From Catenaria anguillulae PL171 (Eukaryota; Blastocladiomycota; Blastocladiomycetes; Blastocladiales; Catenariaceae), in the NCBI GenBank assembly GCA_002102555.1, contig MCFL01000006.1, positions 434,001 through 498,000 on the forward strand: a stretch of DNA of 64,000 bases. Direction: 5' to 3'. Shown piece by piece: positions 11,071 to 22,827 of the stretch. The notes beneath the pieces are model-generated. The model searched no databases and was not told the DNA's origin. It was given only the letters and a program-made list of their open reading frames with translations. How positions within the stretch are numbered: the stretch's first letter is position 1; every line of letters starts with the position of its first letter. Position numbers and translations under genes: made by a program.

Positions 11071-13474
11071 ATGCAACGACGGCCCGAGCAATCAACACAG
11101 TGGCCGTATCCGCATGCCTTCCCCCGGTCCCGCTCGCTACCGACCGCCACACCCACAGTCTCAAGGGTCACGGCCAACCTGCACAGAGCCACGTCGTGGT
11201 CCAATCATCATCCTGCTTCCGCCCCGCCGCTCATGCCGGACCGACCATTCCCACCACCGACTCAGGAACAACCCGAGCATGCGTCGCATCCCAGTGCGTC
11301 TGCCCGCGATGACAGTGGCGACGACGACTTTTGGGCCGTTGCTGCCTCACACCTTGTTATTGGGGAACTGAACCAACGGATACATGGCAAATGGCAGAAC
11401 GGGAGCGCTGATGCCATTATGGCAGATATGGACGACGAGGATGATGCGTTTTGGCAACTGGCCGCTTCACAAGACACTCCAATACCAGAATCTGCTCCAG
11501 CTGATCGCACCAGTGACTCGTCATCCATGGGCCGTGACGGCCTCAACGACGAACCGTGGGCCATTGCTGCGTACCAAGACCCGAGCAGCGAATCGAATCC
11601 AATTCTTGGCCGCTCTTCCCCACGGTTGGCAGCGCCCAAAGTGGACATGGCGGATGAGTTTGACGACGCTTGGTGGGCCGAGGCTGCGGATCAGGCTGCA
11701 CTACTCGAGCTCGCATACGTGACACCGGTCACGACCCAATTGCAGGCAATGGCCGATACTCCTGCTCCACGTGCCGACACACCCGCAGATCACGACGATT
11801 TCGACTTTGACGACGATGTCTTCTCGCAAACGGCTTGTGCATACGACCGCAAGCTTCGTCACATCAACACGCCTCCATCACAGGCAACTCAACCACCATC
11901 CGCATCTGGTGCATTGGCTGCACTCGAAACACCGTCAAAACCTCCACTTTCCACAACACCGCCGCCTGTCGATTTACCGCCATTGACTGCTCTAACGGTC
12001 ATACATCCCGACAGACCAACCAACCGGGCCAATGCTGATTCTCAGGCACCAACAGCTCCTCCTCCGCTACGGTCCGCGTCATCCAGTCGCATCCTCATCC
12101 GCCCAAAACCCACCATCGTCGTTCCGTCTGCCAGCACGTCGGCCTGTGCCGGCCGCTCGACCAAGCGGAAAGGTAAAGCCAAGCGCAAGCTGTGGGAGCG
12201 ACTGCCCCGCATCTCACCCACGGATCTATCAAGCGCCGCATGGTGCGAAGTGCAATGGCTGTTTACGCGCACATATGGACGTGACGTCAAGCTACTGCAA
12301 TCGATTGGGTGCAAGGTGGACGAGCAAGTGACCAAGCGGTTGGCCGCAGGAACCGACATTCACGCCAAACTCGAGCTGGAGCTTCATGATAAGGTGCAGG
12401 TCGAGGCGCAGACCTATGAGGATCGAATGGCGCTCAAGTACGTTCGAGTATACCTTGTCCACACGCCGTGACACGTGACACGGGAATTGGATTCTGACGC
12501 ACTTGCTTCCGGGCAGGGTATTGGAAACCGTCTTTTGCCTCAACGAGCTCGTCACAAAGCGAATGACTCGAGAACTGCGTGTTGCTGGCATTCTCACGCA
12601 CAACGCATCGGACACGCGTCTGTACCTTTCAGGTGTCATTGACCAGCTTGAAATACAGCCCATTGCACCAACCCCGAGATCTGAGCCGCCACCAGCACCG
12701 ACAAACGAGGCTTCTGCATCAATTACAGGCCCGGAATCACACCCACAACCTCAGCCTCGATCTCGCATCGTGCTATCCGACAACAAGACCCGCCGCACCC
12801 GCTCAACCCCCACCCCAGCTCAAACGCGAACGACCTGGATCCAACTGGCGACCTACCACCGCCTGCTCACGGACCTCTTTGCCGGCACCTTCCCACCGGA
12901 ATCCCACCTCCAAGCACTGGATGCTCTGGGTGACCAAGCACTCTGTCCTGATGTTGTCAACTATGTAAGCGGGTCGCCCGCGTTGCTCGGCCTCTTGCAC
13001 GAGTTTGCGCCAAAGCTCGACAAGGGCATGTTGACGTTGCGCGAGATTTTGACTGCTCAGCATGCCATTGCTACTAATCTGTTCAGCAATGTCCAAGTAT
13101 CGACCACCGTGCAGGTGCATTACTTGGATCAAACGTCTGGCGACAAGTTTGCGACGGTGGAGCTGGAGCTCAATGCTCAAGAGTACAATGCATGGCTCGA
13201 GGACTTTTTGGGCATGGTTGTTGGGAAACGGGATCCAAAGGGTGTGGACGATATCGAGGATGCGGCGCTCAAGTGTGGAAATTGTGAGTATGCGCCGGCG
13301 TGTGCATGGAGGGAGGATAAGGATCAGGAGTTGCAGAGGCGAGCCAGAGAAGCCATGGTGTTGGCAAGGGCAACCTCGTCGGGTGCTGCCTCAGCATCCG
13401 CGAGGATTAGTAGTGTCGTGATGAATCCAGCGCAAGAGGGGGACGTTGAGCCAGGTGCGCATATAGATATGTGA
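11071..13474 (+). CDS. EXO5: Exonuclease V, EXO5/Dem1-like Fe-S nuclease
   Basis: Exons 11071..12437 and 12517..13474 (774 aa). EXO5 proteins are single-strand DNA exonucleases of the PD-(D/E)XK fold with one 4Fe-4S cluster. The catalytic part starts near ISPTDLSSAAWCEVQW, whose Cys is the first cluster ligand. It continues through GTDIHAKLELELHDKV and TRLYLSGVIDQLE to the last three ligands in ALKCGNCEYAPACAWRE. Splicing across the intron (GTACGT...GGGCAG) restores MALKVLETVFCLNEL. The first 370 residues are non-conserved and contain five spaced acidic-aromatic motifs (DDDFWAVAAS and relatives, residues 84-257). Longer than human (373 aa) or yeast homologues because of this region. The start codon is the first ATG and is not independently supported. 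Converges with DRS1, 74 bp apart. Confidence 0.9.
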
Positions 13475-13548
13475 GGACAATTATGCAAGTCAAATGTGTT
13501 TATACGTGTAAATTGCCTACAAATGCAACAAAACAGGTCGTCATGCCT

Positions 13549-16145
13549 TCACCGCCTCTTGCCACCGGCCTTCTTGCCCTGCTTGGATTTGTTTTTGATC
13601 TTGGCCATGGCCTTGCCCTTGCCACCTGTGGCCTTGGACTTCTTTGCCGATGAGGACGCACTCTTGCGACCTCCAGCCAAATCCGACTCGAATCCTTTGA
13701 CCTTGCGCTTCTTTGCTGGCGGCTGCTGCCCACCCAAACCCTTGGTTGCACCAGGCTCCATGACCTTTGCCAACCGCTGCGGGCGAGCCGACTTTTTCGC
13801 GGAGCGTGCAGCCGCACTCGCCGACCCAAGCGCCCTCTTATCCTCCTCATCCATCATCAACTTGCGCTTCTTGCGCCGCGACATGCCGTCGGTCGGAGCG
13901 TGCGGCATCTTCCTTGCCAATGCCGCGTCGGCAGCTGCCTTGACCGACTTGTCCAGCCCCATATCCGCAGCCGACGCTTGCTTTGCGCGTTCGCGGTCCT
14001 TGTTGCTCTGGAACCACTCGCGCTTTGGGCGCGCCATGATCTCAGCCTTGTGATCCATCATGTTTTGCGCCTTGGTGAGCTGCTGCTCGGCCTGGCGCAG
14101 CTCACGCTCCTGCTGCTCCTCCTTAAGAATGGCGCGAATATCGTCCTTTGCATTCTCCACCTTGGCCGCATACTTGTCAAGAACCGTCGAGGGAATCACA
14201 CGATGCTTGATTTGGTCGGCCGACGTGGCATTCTTGATGACGAGCCGCAACAGCTTGCGATCCGCCTCGCCCACCAGCGACACGGCTCGGCCACCGCGGC
14301 CCGCACGCGCGGTACGACCCACACGGTGCAAGTACTGGACATGGGTCGAGGGCACATTGTAGTTGATGACGGTTTCAATGCCCCTGATGTCAATACCACG
14401 GGCCGCCAAGTCGGTCGCGAGCAAGAAATCCACGTTTCCGTCGCGGAACTGCTCGAGGGCATCCAAGCGCTGCTCCTGCGTCAAATTGCCATGCAACTCG
14501 GCCGCGCGAAGCCCGTGCAACCCAAACAACACCTTCATCTGATGTGCGGAAACCTTGGACTTGAAAAACACAATGCATTTCGCCTTGAATGTGCGCGAGC
14601 AAAGCGCAAGCAAGATGGCGGGCCGATCTTCTTCGCGTTGTGGGCGCACACGGATGAATTCTTGGATGAGGCGGTGCGAGGTGGCTTGGCGCGAGTCGAT
14701 AAACAGGCGCACGGGGTGCGTCAGCGACATGCGAATCAGCTGGTCAATGTTGTCCGTCATGGTGGCGGAGAAGAGCATGGTTTGGCGAGACCGCGGCGTG
14801 TTTTTCACGATTTCATTGAGCTCATCGGCGAACCCATCCTCGAGCATACTGATGACACACACAAGGGAAAAGGTGAGTGAGGATACACAAGCACAACGAA
14901 AGCAAAGGGAACCAAGCATTGCGAGCGTACCGATCGGCTTCGTCCATGACCAAAATCTCGATCGTGTCCAAGGTAAACGACGACGAATTGTGAATGAAAT
15001 CAATCAACCGACCGGGGGTTGCAATCACAATATCCGGCCGCTTCTTCAGCTCGGCCTCCTGCTGCTTGACATTCAACCCACCGACCGCCAGGGCAATTGT
15101 AATGTCGGTGAACTGTGCCACCTTTGTGGCCACCGAATGACATTGGATGGCCAATTCACGTGTGGGCGTCAAGACAAGGACACGCGACACTGGGTTTGCC
15201 TTGGGCCGGTACAGTAACCGCTCGAGAATTGGGATCATGAACGCGAGCGTTTTGCCCGAACCCGTCACGGCACCACCCACAATGTCTTTGCCCATGAGCG
15301 CGAGCGGGATGGCACGTGCTTGGATAATGGTCGGGGCAGTGAAGCCGAGGTGGGACAAACCTTTGATGACGGGACGCGAGAGGTTCATGGAGCCAAAGGT
15401 GGTTGGGAGATCGTCTTGGTCGGGTTCAGCAACATCTTCAAAATAGTCGGCTTTGCGCTTTTCTTCCCGCTGTCGATGCAAAAGTCATTCCATGAGCAAG
15501 CGTAAAGGAGGGACAAACGGAATGAAGAAGAAGAAGAACCAGGGCATACCATCTCGCGTTCACGGACCACATCCTCATCATCGTCATCGTCGCTCCCGGA
15601 CTCTTCCTCGTCGCCCGAACTCTCGCCATCCTCACCACTCTCCTCGCTTTCGTCTTGCCCGTCCACATCCATCTCATCGTGATCCCCGTCCCGCTTGCGC
15701 CCCTTATGCTCTGCCTCTGCCTCTGCATCCACCATGATCTCATCGCCATCCTCCTTATCCTCCTCCTCCTCTTGTGCCTCTGCCGGCTTGACACGCTTGG
15801 CAATCTTGTCATCAATCGACGTGTACATGACACTGCGCTGCCTGAGCTTTGCCCGCGCATCCGTGAAATCCCACGCGTGCACAACGCCCCCAGGTCCCAC
15901 CGTGTCGAGCGAAAAGGTAAAGTCGGGGTTGAGATCCGTGGACGTGCCGCGCTTGTTGGTGTTGTGCTCCTCGTCCTCCTCGTCCGATTCGGCATTTGCC
16001 CCCTTCTTCTTCTTCTTTACTGCAGCAGCAGCGGCACTGCCCTTTTTTTGCTTCTTTTGCTTTGTTTGCACGATCCGCTGGGGCTCTTCGTCAGAGTCCG
16101 AGTCGAATGTTGGGATCGAGGTATCGTCATCGTCGTTGATGGTGC
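13549..16145 (-). CDS. DRS1: DEAD-box RNA helicase DRS1/DDX27
   Basis: Minus-strand exons: at least 16145..15550, then 15469..14931 and 14848..13549. DRS1 is a nucleolar helicase for 60S subunit assembly. Motifs in order: DLNPDFTF (DDX27-type N-terminal motif), an acidic stretch, the Q motif region [82 protein letters not shown] and [12 protein letters not shown] coiled, Lys-rich nucleolar tail follows. The start is unresolved. The frame remains open upstream to about 16145, after a CCCAG acceptor, but has no ATG. A short 5' exon is needed; candidate ATGs lie at 16316 and near 16295. A GTCACGTGAC palindrome sits at 16325-16334, just upstream. Confidence 0.93.
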
Positions 16146-16324
16146 CTGGGCCAAAGGCGTCAAAGCGTGGTGGGGTGTCATGGCGTTGGTTTGATTGTCG
16201 ATGTCGGTGGGGCGTTGCGTTTATTCACATTGGCAATGTCTACAGAATCCTTGGACGGAATCAAGTCGAGCCAAGTCGAGCAGGATGCCATCTTCGCAAT
16301 GCGTGCGTGGATGCATCACGCAGA

Positions 16325-16334
16325 GTCACGTGAC
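16325..16334. promoter_or_regulatory. E-box palindrome GTCACGTGAC upstream of DRS1
   Basis: A perfect 10-bp palindrome with a CACGTG core lies immediately upstream of the likely DRS1 start. CACGTG is the generic bHLH site (Cbf1/USF class). The core also occurs inside genes in this window, so its role here is only suggested by position. Confidence 0.35.
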
Positions 16335-16574
16335 TGGTCTCTAAAGGAACATGAAAGGACATTCCACGTTGAAAGCAAATCGCAAAGTACCCGGCCATAA
16401 ACGTATTAGATTCAGGATTCTATTGATTTGACCACAAGTGAACGCAAGGTATGATTATTGAAACGGACAGAAACAAAAAGCAGTAGACGGGTAACAACCC
16501 AAGAGTCAAAGCAATCGCCCACAACGGATGACAAGGTGAAACAACAACTTGAACGAGGAACGGGACCGGCCCCA

Positions 16575-17826
16575 TTACGCCAACCTCAACACCACCTGCC
16601 CCCTGGCCGTCCACTCTGCCTCCCTGCGCATCACCTGCAACTCGACATAACTGCACAGCGCCGCATAGATCTGGACCAGCGTGGCCACAAGCCATAGCAC
16701 CATAAACGCCGACGTGAATGCCAGAGCGAATTCTCTGGGAAACACCCAAATCATGAGACTGGACGTGACCAGGTTCCACAGCACGTGCGCAATGGAAGCA
16801 AACGTATACACGGCCCACAGGCGGTGCGAGCGGCGCACCAGACCTAGGGCGCCGCACGTGACGCCAATCAGGATGGCAAACGAGAGCACGATGGATTCAG
16901 TGATGGTGAGGCCGCGCAAAAAGGCGAGCGAGTCGCGTGTGAGTTGTGACGGAGCGGATGTATCTGTGAAAGATGTACCAGATGGGGTGAGCGGTCACGG
17001 TGGTTGACTTGTACAAGCAAGGGCTCAGTGACCGATGTGGATTGGACGTACTGTAGAGGCTCGCAAATGGGCCCTTGTTGGGCAACAAAAAGTGAATACC
17101 ATCCACCAGCATCACCAAGTGCGTCACGAGGGCAACACCAATGTACACGCCCAATCCCGCACGCAAGTTGGCACCACACAACAAGTGCGGCGACAGGGTG
17201 GATGCCCACGAATGCGACGTGATTTGGTCAGTCACACCATCCGCATCTTGGCCAGGCGCCACCTCGTCATCGTCCCTTCCCGACGATGGTTCCTTTGGTG
17301 GTGCGCCGGTAGCCACCACCGTGTACGGTAAGAAGCGGTCATGCTCGAGCGACCCGCGAGCGAGTCTGGCCACCGACGCTGCGCTGTCGACCCCGCCAGC
17401 TGCCAACGGCGAAGATTTCGCTTGCACGTCGTCCTCGGCGGTCCCAGAGTCGGCGGGCCGGAGTGCTGGTGGTGCTAGGTGGCTTGCGGGCGAGTTTGCA
17501 CGCGACGTGTTGGCGGATCGCGCGTCTCGGTCGCTCCCATCAGCCGCCGTGTCGTCAAGAGGGACAGACATGAGGGTAGCTGCATGGTCGTCTTGTGTTG
17601 TGCAAAAATGCCTCGCGGGTGCATGTTGCGCGTGTGGCGCAGGAGGAGCAATGTTGGGCGCAAGTGGGATGGGATCGGGCGAGGGTGCATGTCGGGTCAG
17701 GGGTGGCAGGTACGTGCGTGTGGGGGCATGCACTGGCGGCACTGCATGGCCATGGTGTTCGTGGTTCGAGGTCGAGTTTGGAGGGGTTGGGGCTGGCTGG
17801 GAGTGGGTGGACATGATCGCCTCCAC
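16575..17826 (-). CDS. Putative four-TM membrane protein, unknown family
   Basis: Exons 17826..17052 and 16963..16575 (387 aa; an ATG at 17814 is an alternative start). The N-terminal 200 residues are Pro/His/Ser-rich and low complexity. The C-terminal half carries four hydrophobic helices, near LGVYIGVALVTHLVMLVDGI, SIVLSFAILIGVTCGALGLV, YTFASIAHVLWNLVTSS and FMVLWLVATLVQIYAALCSY. The splice A|GTACGT...CACAG|AT gives FASLYNTSAPSQLTRDSLAF and keeps the frame into TM2. The ending (YVELQVMRREAEWTARGQVV) is a basic amphipathic tail. The arrangement recalls tetraspan proteins, but no family motif was recognised. Divergent from the DUF707 gene. Confidence 0.72.
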
Positions 17827-18760
17827 GATCTATATTGTGAAAGAGATGAGACAGGCAATTTGGTGTGTGGGTCTGGGCGCTCGGTCAAATTGGCCCGAGG
17901 TGTCTGGCAGTGAGAGGCAATAGGCGCGTCTGTGTCGATGTTTTGCGGGAAACAACTATTTACGCAATGATGACTTTCAATGACTGAGGGATTGAGCTCA
18001 GTGGCATGACATTGCGTAGAGTCAACGACTGCATGTGGCTGCCGACAATGGACAATGGTCATGGCAAAGCGTTCTGGAAGCGTCCAGTCTGGTCCTGTCT
18101 GCATGCATCAGCAACCTATGGGACTGCGCCTCGCGTGCACTCGTTGAGGTTCGGAGGGGCTTGAAAAAAAAAAAAAAGAAAGTCATGGTTGCCTTTGAAA
18201 GGCGAACGAGCACGACACTTACCAGCCCTCGGTTGCCTTTCGGGTCCACGGCAGGCACGGGAGGTGCACACAGGCCTAGGTACAATGTGGATGAGTGGAG
18301 ATGAGTGGGCGAGCACGTAGTAGACAAATGGATAAGGGAAAATCAAGTGATGGTGGCTGGCACGTTGAAGCATTAGCGCATTTGCATTTCACACGACTCT
18401 TTGTTGCATGTGGGAACCGTGACTGCAACACATAGACCGGCAACCGAGCCAATGAGCATGGCTGCCAACCGATCGACGCGACTGAATTGTCAGTCAGTGG
18501 CAGTGGAGATGCACCGCCATTGCATCTTCCCCACGTTCAATACCGGAATGGGCTGATACATGCAGGCTTAAGTTGAGGCAAATGGCCGTCTTGTCGCCTG
18601 TGTGTATAAAGCGAGTGCACTCCCACCCATTGACCCGACTCGGATACTTCCTAGACCGACGCTGATTCGACTAGAGCAACTCTCCATCCATCTATCTATT
18701 CTCACTCATCCAATCGACTGACTGGCAATACTTTCACAATCATTGATATTGACGGCAACC
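17827..18760. promoter_or_regulatory. Divergent promoter region, 4-TM gene / DUF707 gene
   Basis: About 930 bp without a credible gene. It includes an A-tract at about 18165-18178 and a TATA-like TATAAA at 18605-18610, about 150 bp before the DUF707 start codon. Confidence 0.5.
18605..18610 (+). promoter_or_regulatory. TATA-box-like element of the DUF707 gene
   Basis: The sequence GTGTATAAAGCG lies about 150 bp upstream of the ATG at 18761. The distance suits a TATA box with a 5' leader of about 120 nt. Based on motif and position only. Confidence 0.4.
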
Positions 18761-20730
18761 ATGGATCACCTCCTCAAACACAAACCCCAAGTCACGTCCC
18801 CGCGACGCTCCTCCTCGTCCCCGCCGCCAATGGAAGCGCTGCTCGGCACCCTGCACGGCCATGCCCCACCACCACACTTGCGGCGCCCAAGTCTCGGCGC
18901 CTCTGTCCGTTCCGTGTTCCGCCCAGGACCGGGCGGTATCCGAACACGCCGGCGACTTCTGATTCTGGCCTTCTTGGCCTCACTCGTCGTGCTCTTGTAC
19001 CTCAACGGCGTCCAAGTGTTCACCTCGTCGTCCACCGATGACGCTGAACAACAAGCAAGTGACGACGCGGCGGCAGGGTTGACCGCAGCCGATTACGCAC
19101 GTGCATCGCATGGCGGTCAAGTGGTGCTGCCCGGTGCACATTCGCAACAGGAACTGGATGCCATCATGCAGCTTGCCAACGCAGATCCAAGGGCGCTCCA
19201 GTCGTGTTTGGCCGGATGGAACGCGACCGCAGCGACTGCAGGTCCACCAAGTAGCGGTGCCAAGAAACCCGATGATGAATCGGGGGCAAGTCAACCGCAA
19301 GTGCACAAGGCGGATGATGCAGCCCTGGATGGTGCATCCAAGCACCCATCCGATTCGTCGTCTTCGCCACCATTAACGACGACACAGAAATACGGCACTG
19401 CGCTCTTCTCATACTTGTCGCGCGAACGCGGTTCGTTTGAGCGCATCACGGACCATATTGCCCCACGGTCGCACCCGCTCAAGCGCAGGCGCGGCCTGCT
19501 TGCCGTGCCCGTGTCTGGCAAGTCAAAGGCGCAAATCGCGCCCGTACTTGCGCGCTTCCGCCAAGAGCACTTTGACATTATGCTGTTCCACTACGACGCG
19601 GCAGATTGGTCCGACGTCCCGCACTACAACGAGTTTACGTCGATTCGTGTTTTCGGGCAGACAAAGTTTTGGTTTGCCAAACGTTTCCTGGTCCCCGAGC
19701 TCGTTGAGAATTACGATTATGTGTTCTTGTGGGATGACGATGTGGGGTTGGACGCCATGTGGAGCCCCACGCAGTTTGTGGCCATTTTGCAGCAGTATGG
19801 CATTCACGCAGCTCAACCCGCATTGAGCGAGGGCGCACGGCCAGGGTATCCGCAATACGAGACGGTCCGGTTTCATCCAGAGACCATTTGGAAGAAGAGT
19901 GTGGGCCGGTTTGCAGACTTTGTTGAGGTCATGTTCCCCGTCTTTTCACGGGAGGCGTGGCAGAATTGCATTGTACGTTTCCTTGCCTTGATCATGATTG
20001 GTGGTTTCAGGTTTTCCTCACGCACGTCTTTTTGCAATTGTACTAGTGGGAAACCATTCCGTACGACGGCCGCTCCTTCTGGGGCGTCGACAATGCCTGG
20101 TACCCACACTGCTCGTCGCTTGGGTACTGCCGTTTCGCCATCATCGACGCCTTGCCCGTAGCACACCTCGACCAGCGGTCGCTGTACCAACCGCAGCAAA
20201 ACAACTTGCGCGAGTTTGGCCACTACACCAACATGTACAAGCGGCTGTGCTCGAACCGGCCGGCAGACCTGGATCCGGCCGCCACGCTGCGTGTCATCAT
20301 GATTTGCAACTTTATTCGGCGGCGTCCGCTTGGCTGGTCGTTCAACTCGTTGGCTGCCATGGACCCGATCAAGGACGGCGGGGAAAAGGGTAGGAAGCGG
20401 TGTCCCGAGCCGAGCTTGTGGCCCGGGATTGAGAACAAGCCGTGGTTTGGTGATGCCGTGGACGAGCCCGTCAAGTATCAGGACGCGTGGGTCGACAAGG
20501 TGTTGGCCCGGGCGGCGCAGGTGCACATTGGGCACGATCATCGGGAAAAGCAGCCAGAGGTTGCCGAGGACAAGAAGGACAAGCCAAAGGCGGTTGCACC
20601 GAGGCGAAAGAGTCGAGGCAAGAAACGCGCGCGTCGCAATGGGAAAGCAGGTGGCGGCAAGCCGAAGCCACAGCAGCAGAAGAAGACACAGCCCGTGGTT
20701 CAGCAGGTGCGGGCAGATGCCGCCGCTTGA
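18761..20730 (+). CDS. DUF707-family type II membrane protein, putative glycosyltransferase-like
   Basis: Exons 18761..19972 and 20047..20730 (631 aa). The start is the ATG in an ACCATGG-like context. One signal anchor (LLILAFLASLVVLLYL, about residues 66-81) follows basic residues, giving a type II Golgi/ER topology with a lumenal C-terminus. The DUF707 core is recognisable: GLLAVPVSGKSKAQI, FDIMLFHYDAADWSDV, QTKFWFAKRFLVPELV, YDYVFLWDDDVG, PVFSREAWQNC, and after the intron WGVDNAWYPHC with LGYCRFAIID. The DDD cluster resembles a metal/nucleotide-sugar DXD motif, which is why a transferase role is suspected (inference). The tail is Lys/Arg-rich. DUF707 is best known from plants; the reaction is not established. 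Confidence 0.82.
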
Positions 20731-21995
20731 GGATTTGTCGCCGTCGCATACTACTTGCTCATCCATTCAGTGTGTCCATACTGCTGCCACGCCGCACTGT
20801 CAATCCATGGCATCTTCGACCTTCTCGCCTCGCCCGTTTTCCCCTGCTCATCCAGCCCTCTTTGTCTGCCCTCTTACTCTGTGCCATGTATGCTGTACAT
20901 ATGCTACCCGTATCCCCCGCTTCAATCTCGTGCATACTTGCTTCCTTCATCCTGATCCCAGCCTCGATTGGTCCGAAGCCTGTCTGTCCCTTACTACCGA
21001 CTCTTTTTTGTTTTGCTTCATTTCTTCCTCGGGCAGCCATGGCCTTGCAGACTCGCAATCCAGTTTCTGCTGTTTTGAGTTTTTATTGGCTTCTTCTATT
21101 CACATACATACCAATCTCCTTAAACAGATAACTATTGTCGGTAATCATCAACAAGACGTGGAGACAGCGGCAGTGCCCACCATCCTGTGAGATAAAATTG
21201 ACTGCGGCCGGCGACATGTGACGCGATCACAGACGTAAGAGTCACGAAACAATTGCAATGGATCGCTGTATATAGCTCGATTGGTGTTATAGTCCGCCTA
21301 CGTCAAGCTTGGGCTGACCATGGGCCTGAGCTTTCGTTTCTTTGCCGGCTGATGTTGGACGAAGGGGTCGTTGAGTCACGAATGCGCATGCGCGATCGTC
21401 TGGCTGTCTTCCTGCAATTCTTGCCGCCAGATATGACTCAAATCCTCGACCTGTTGCATCTATCACTGACCAAGATGTCGACGGTCGCACCAAGCAGCAT
21501 CTACATACGCGCGCTCACGTCAAGGCAGCTTGTGCCCTTGCCAAGACTCTGATTCGACTCATCATCTTTCTCCAACGTGCGGCACCCCCGTACATTTGCT
21601 TACCCATGCCTGTCTTTGATTTCATTAACCTTTGGCTCGTCACCTCATGATATCCCCAAGAAAATGGGCCATCTTTGGCCCTTGCTGCACATATGTACCA
21701 ACCGCCTATCCGATCGCTTGTCCACAACCCAAGCTCTCAATCCTTCCAGTTAGACTTGCCGCGTCCCCCTGGAATGTCTCACACCCATATCTGGCACTGC
21801 TCACCATTTCGATACCAATACCAAACTTCTTGGGCACTTGACCAAAGTTCAAAATATCAATACCAAGTCTCGCATTGGGCAGCCTCACCGCAATGTCAAG
21901 CAAAAGTACTTGCAATACCACAATGAAATCCTGGCCATTTCCTTGATACCAGATCATCACTTCCGCCGATACCAAGCGAAAAGTCTTCGGATTTC
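20731..21995. other. Gene-poor stretch downstream of DUF707
   Basis: About 1.26 kb with only short, featureless open frames on both strands. Words such as GATACCA and CAATACCA recur around 21800-21990. No RNA gene or transposon end was recognised. Confidence 0.4.
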
Positions 21996-22735
21996 GTGCC
22001 TATGTACAATTGCATTCAAGTTCACATTGGCCCAAAGAAGGACTACTTTGTCAAAGCAGCCTCGACTAGGCAAGAGCGCATCACGGAAAAGAAGTTCAAG
22101 AACGGATTGAAGAGCCGTTCCGAGGAGATTTCGCTCACGATAAACAAGTATGGCAACAAGATCAAGACGGCCAACGACTTGACTGCCTTCAAGAAGGATG
22201 TCGCCTCTGAGTTTTCGGAAACGACCCGTCGCCATGCACCCAGCAACAACGTCATCAAAGACATTGCCTGTCGTCTCAAGGAGCTGCACAGGGCGGATTT
22301 CGCGGTGCGCGACATTGTTTGGATGATCTGGGCGGCGTGGATCATGGAGGAGCATATCGAGCTGGATATTGAGGAGGCGATCTAAATGCCGCCGCCCCTC
22401 GACATCAAGCGCTTGACGCAGCCCGTTTTCGAGCCAACGCACACTCTGCTTGATGCGCTTCGCAATGTGTCGTCGCTGTCTCGCGACGCTTTTTCAAGAG
22501 TGTCGGCATGTGACAAATGCACACTAGCAACTCGGGCGCATGATTGAGACGTTGGCGCACCGGTTTGAGGCGCTCGAGCTTGTTTTGGAGACAGAGACTC
22601 GAATTCGAAACAATTGGGAGCAAGTGCTCGACAGTTTGGAGGGATATGAAGGTTGGTTTTCGGGCGTGCGCTGCCAGGAGGACACGGATCATGCAGCTCG
22701 TCGTCGCTAGTTCGTGGCTTTTGTCTTGTGTGTGA
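21996..22735 (+). other. Orphan open frames, possible remnant or species-specific gene
   Basis: A 129-codon frame (21996..22385) codes a charged, Lys/Arg/Glu-rich peptide (SEEISLTINKYGNKIKTAND, DIVWMIWAAWIMEE) with helical character. A second ATG overlaps its stop region at 22385 and opens about 53 codons (MPPPLDIKRLTQPVFEPTHT). From about 22538 a third frame (MIETLAHRFEALELVLETET) encodes a coiled-coil-like segment to about 22710. Composition looks protein-like, but the three pieces are in different frames. This could be an unmodelled intron-containing gene, or a broken one. No family was recognised. It lies directly beside the decayed transposase. Confidence 0.3.
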
Positions 22736-22827
22736 ACATTCAAGTGTGTATTTGTGGTGGGGCTGTCAATCTGCAAGTCAATGTATACGCAAAGATATGT
22801 ATGCTCGTGTAAACAATTGCATGCACT

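Noticed and set aside
13900-14880. 326-codon plus-strand frame opposite DRS1
   Set aside because: Antisense to the helicase core with its conserved motifs; no independent features.
21253-21500. Possible tRNA-like word GAGGATTTGAGTC
   Set aside because: No cloverleaf could be paired around it.
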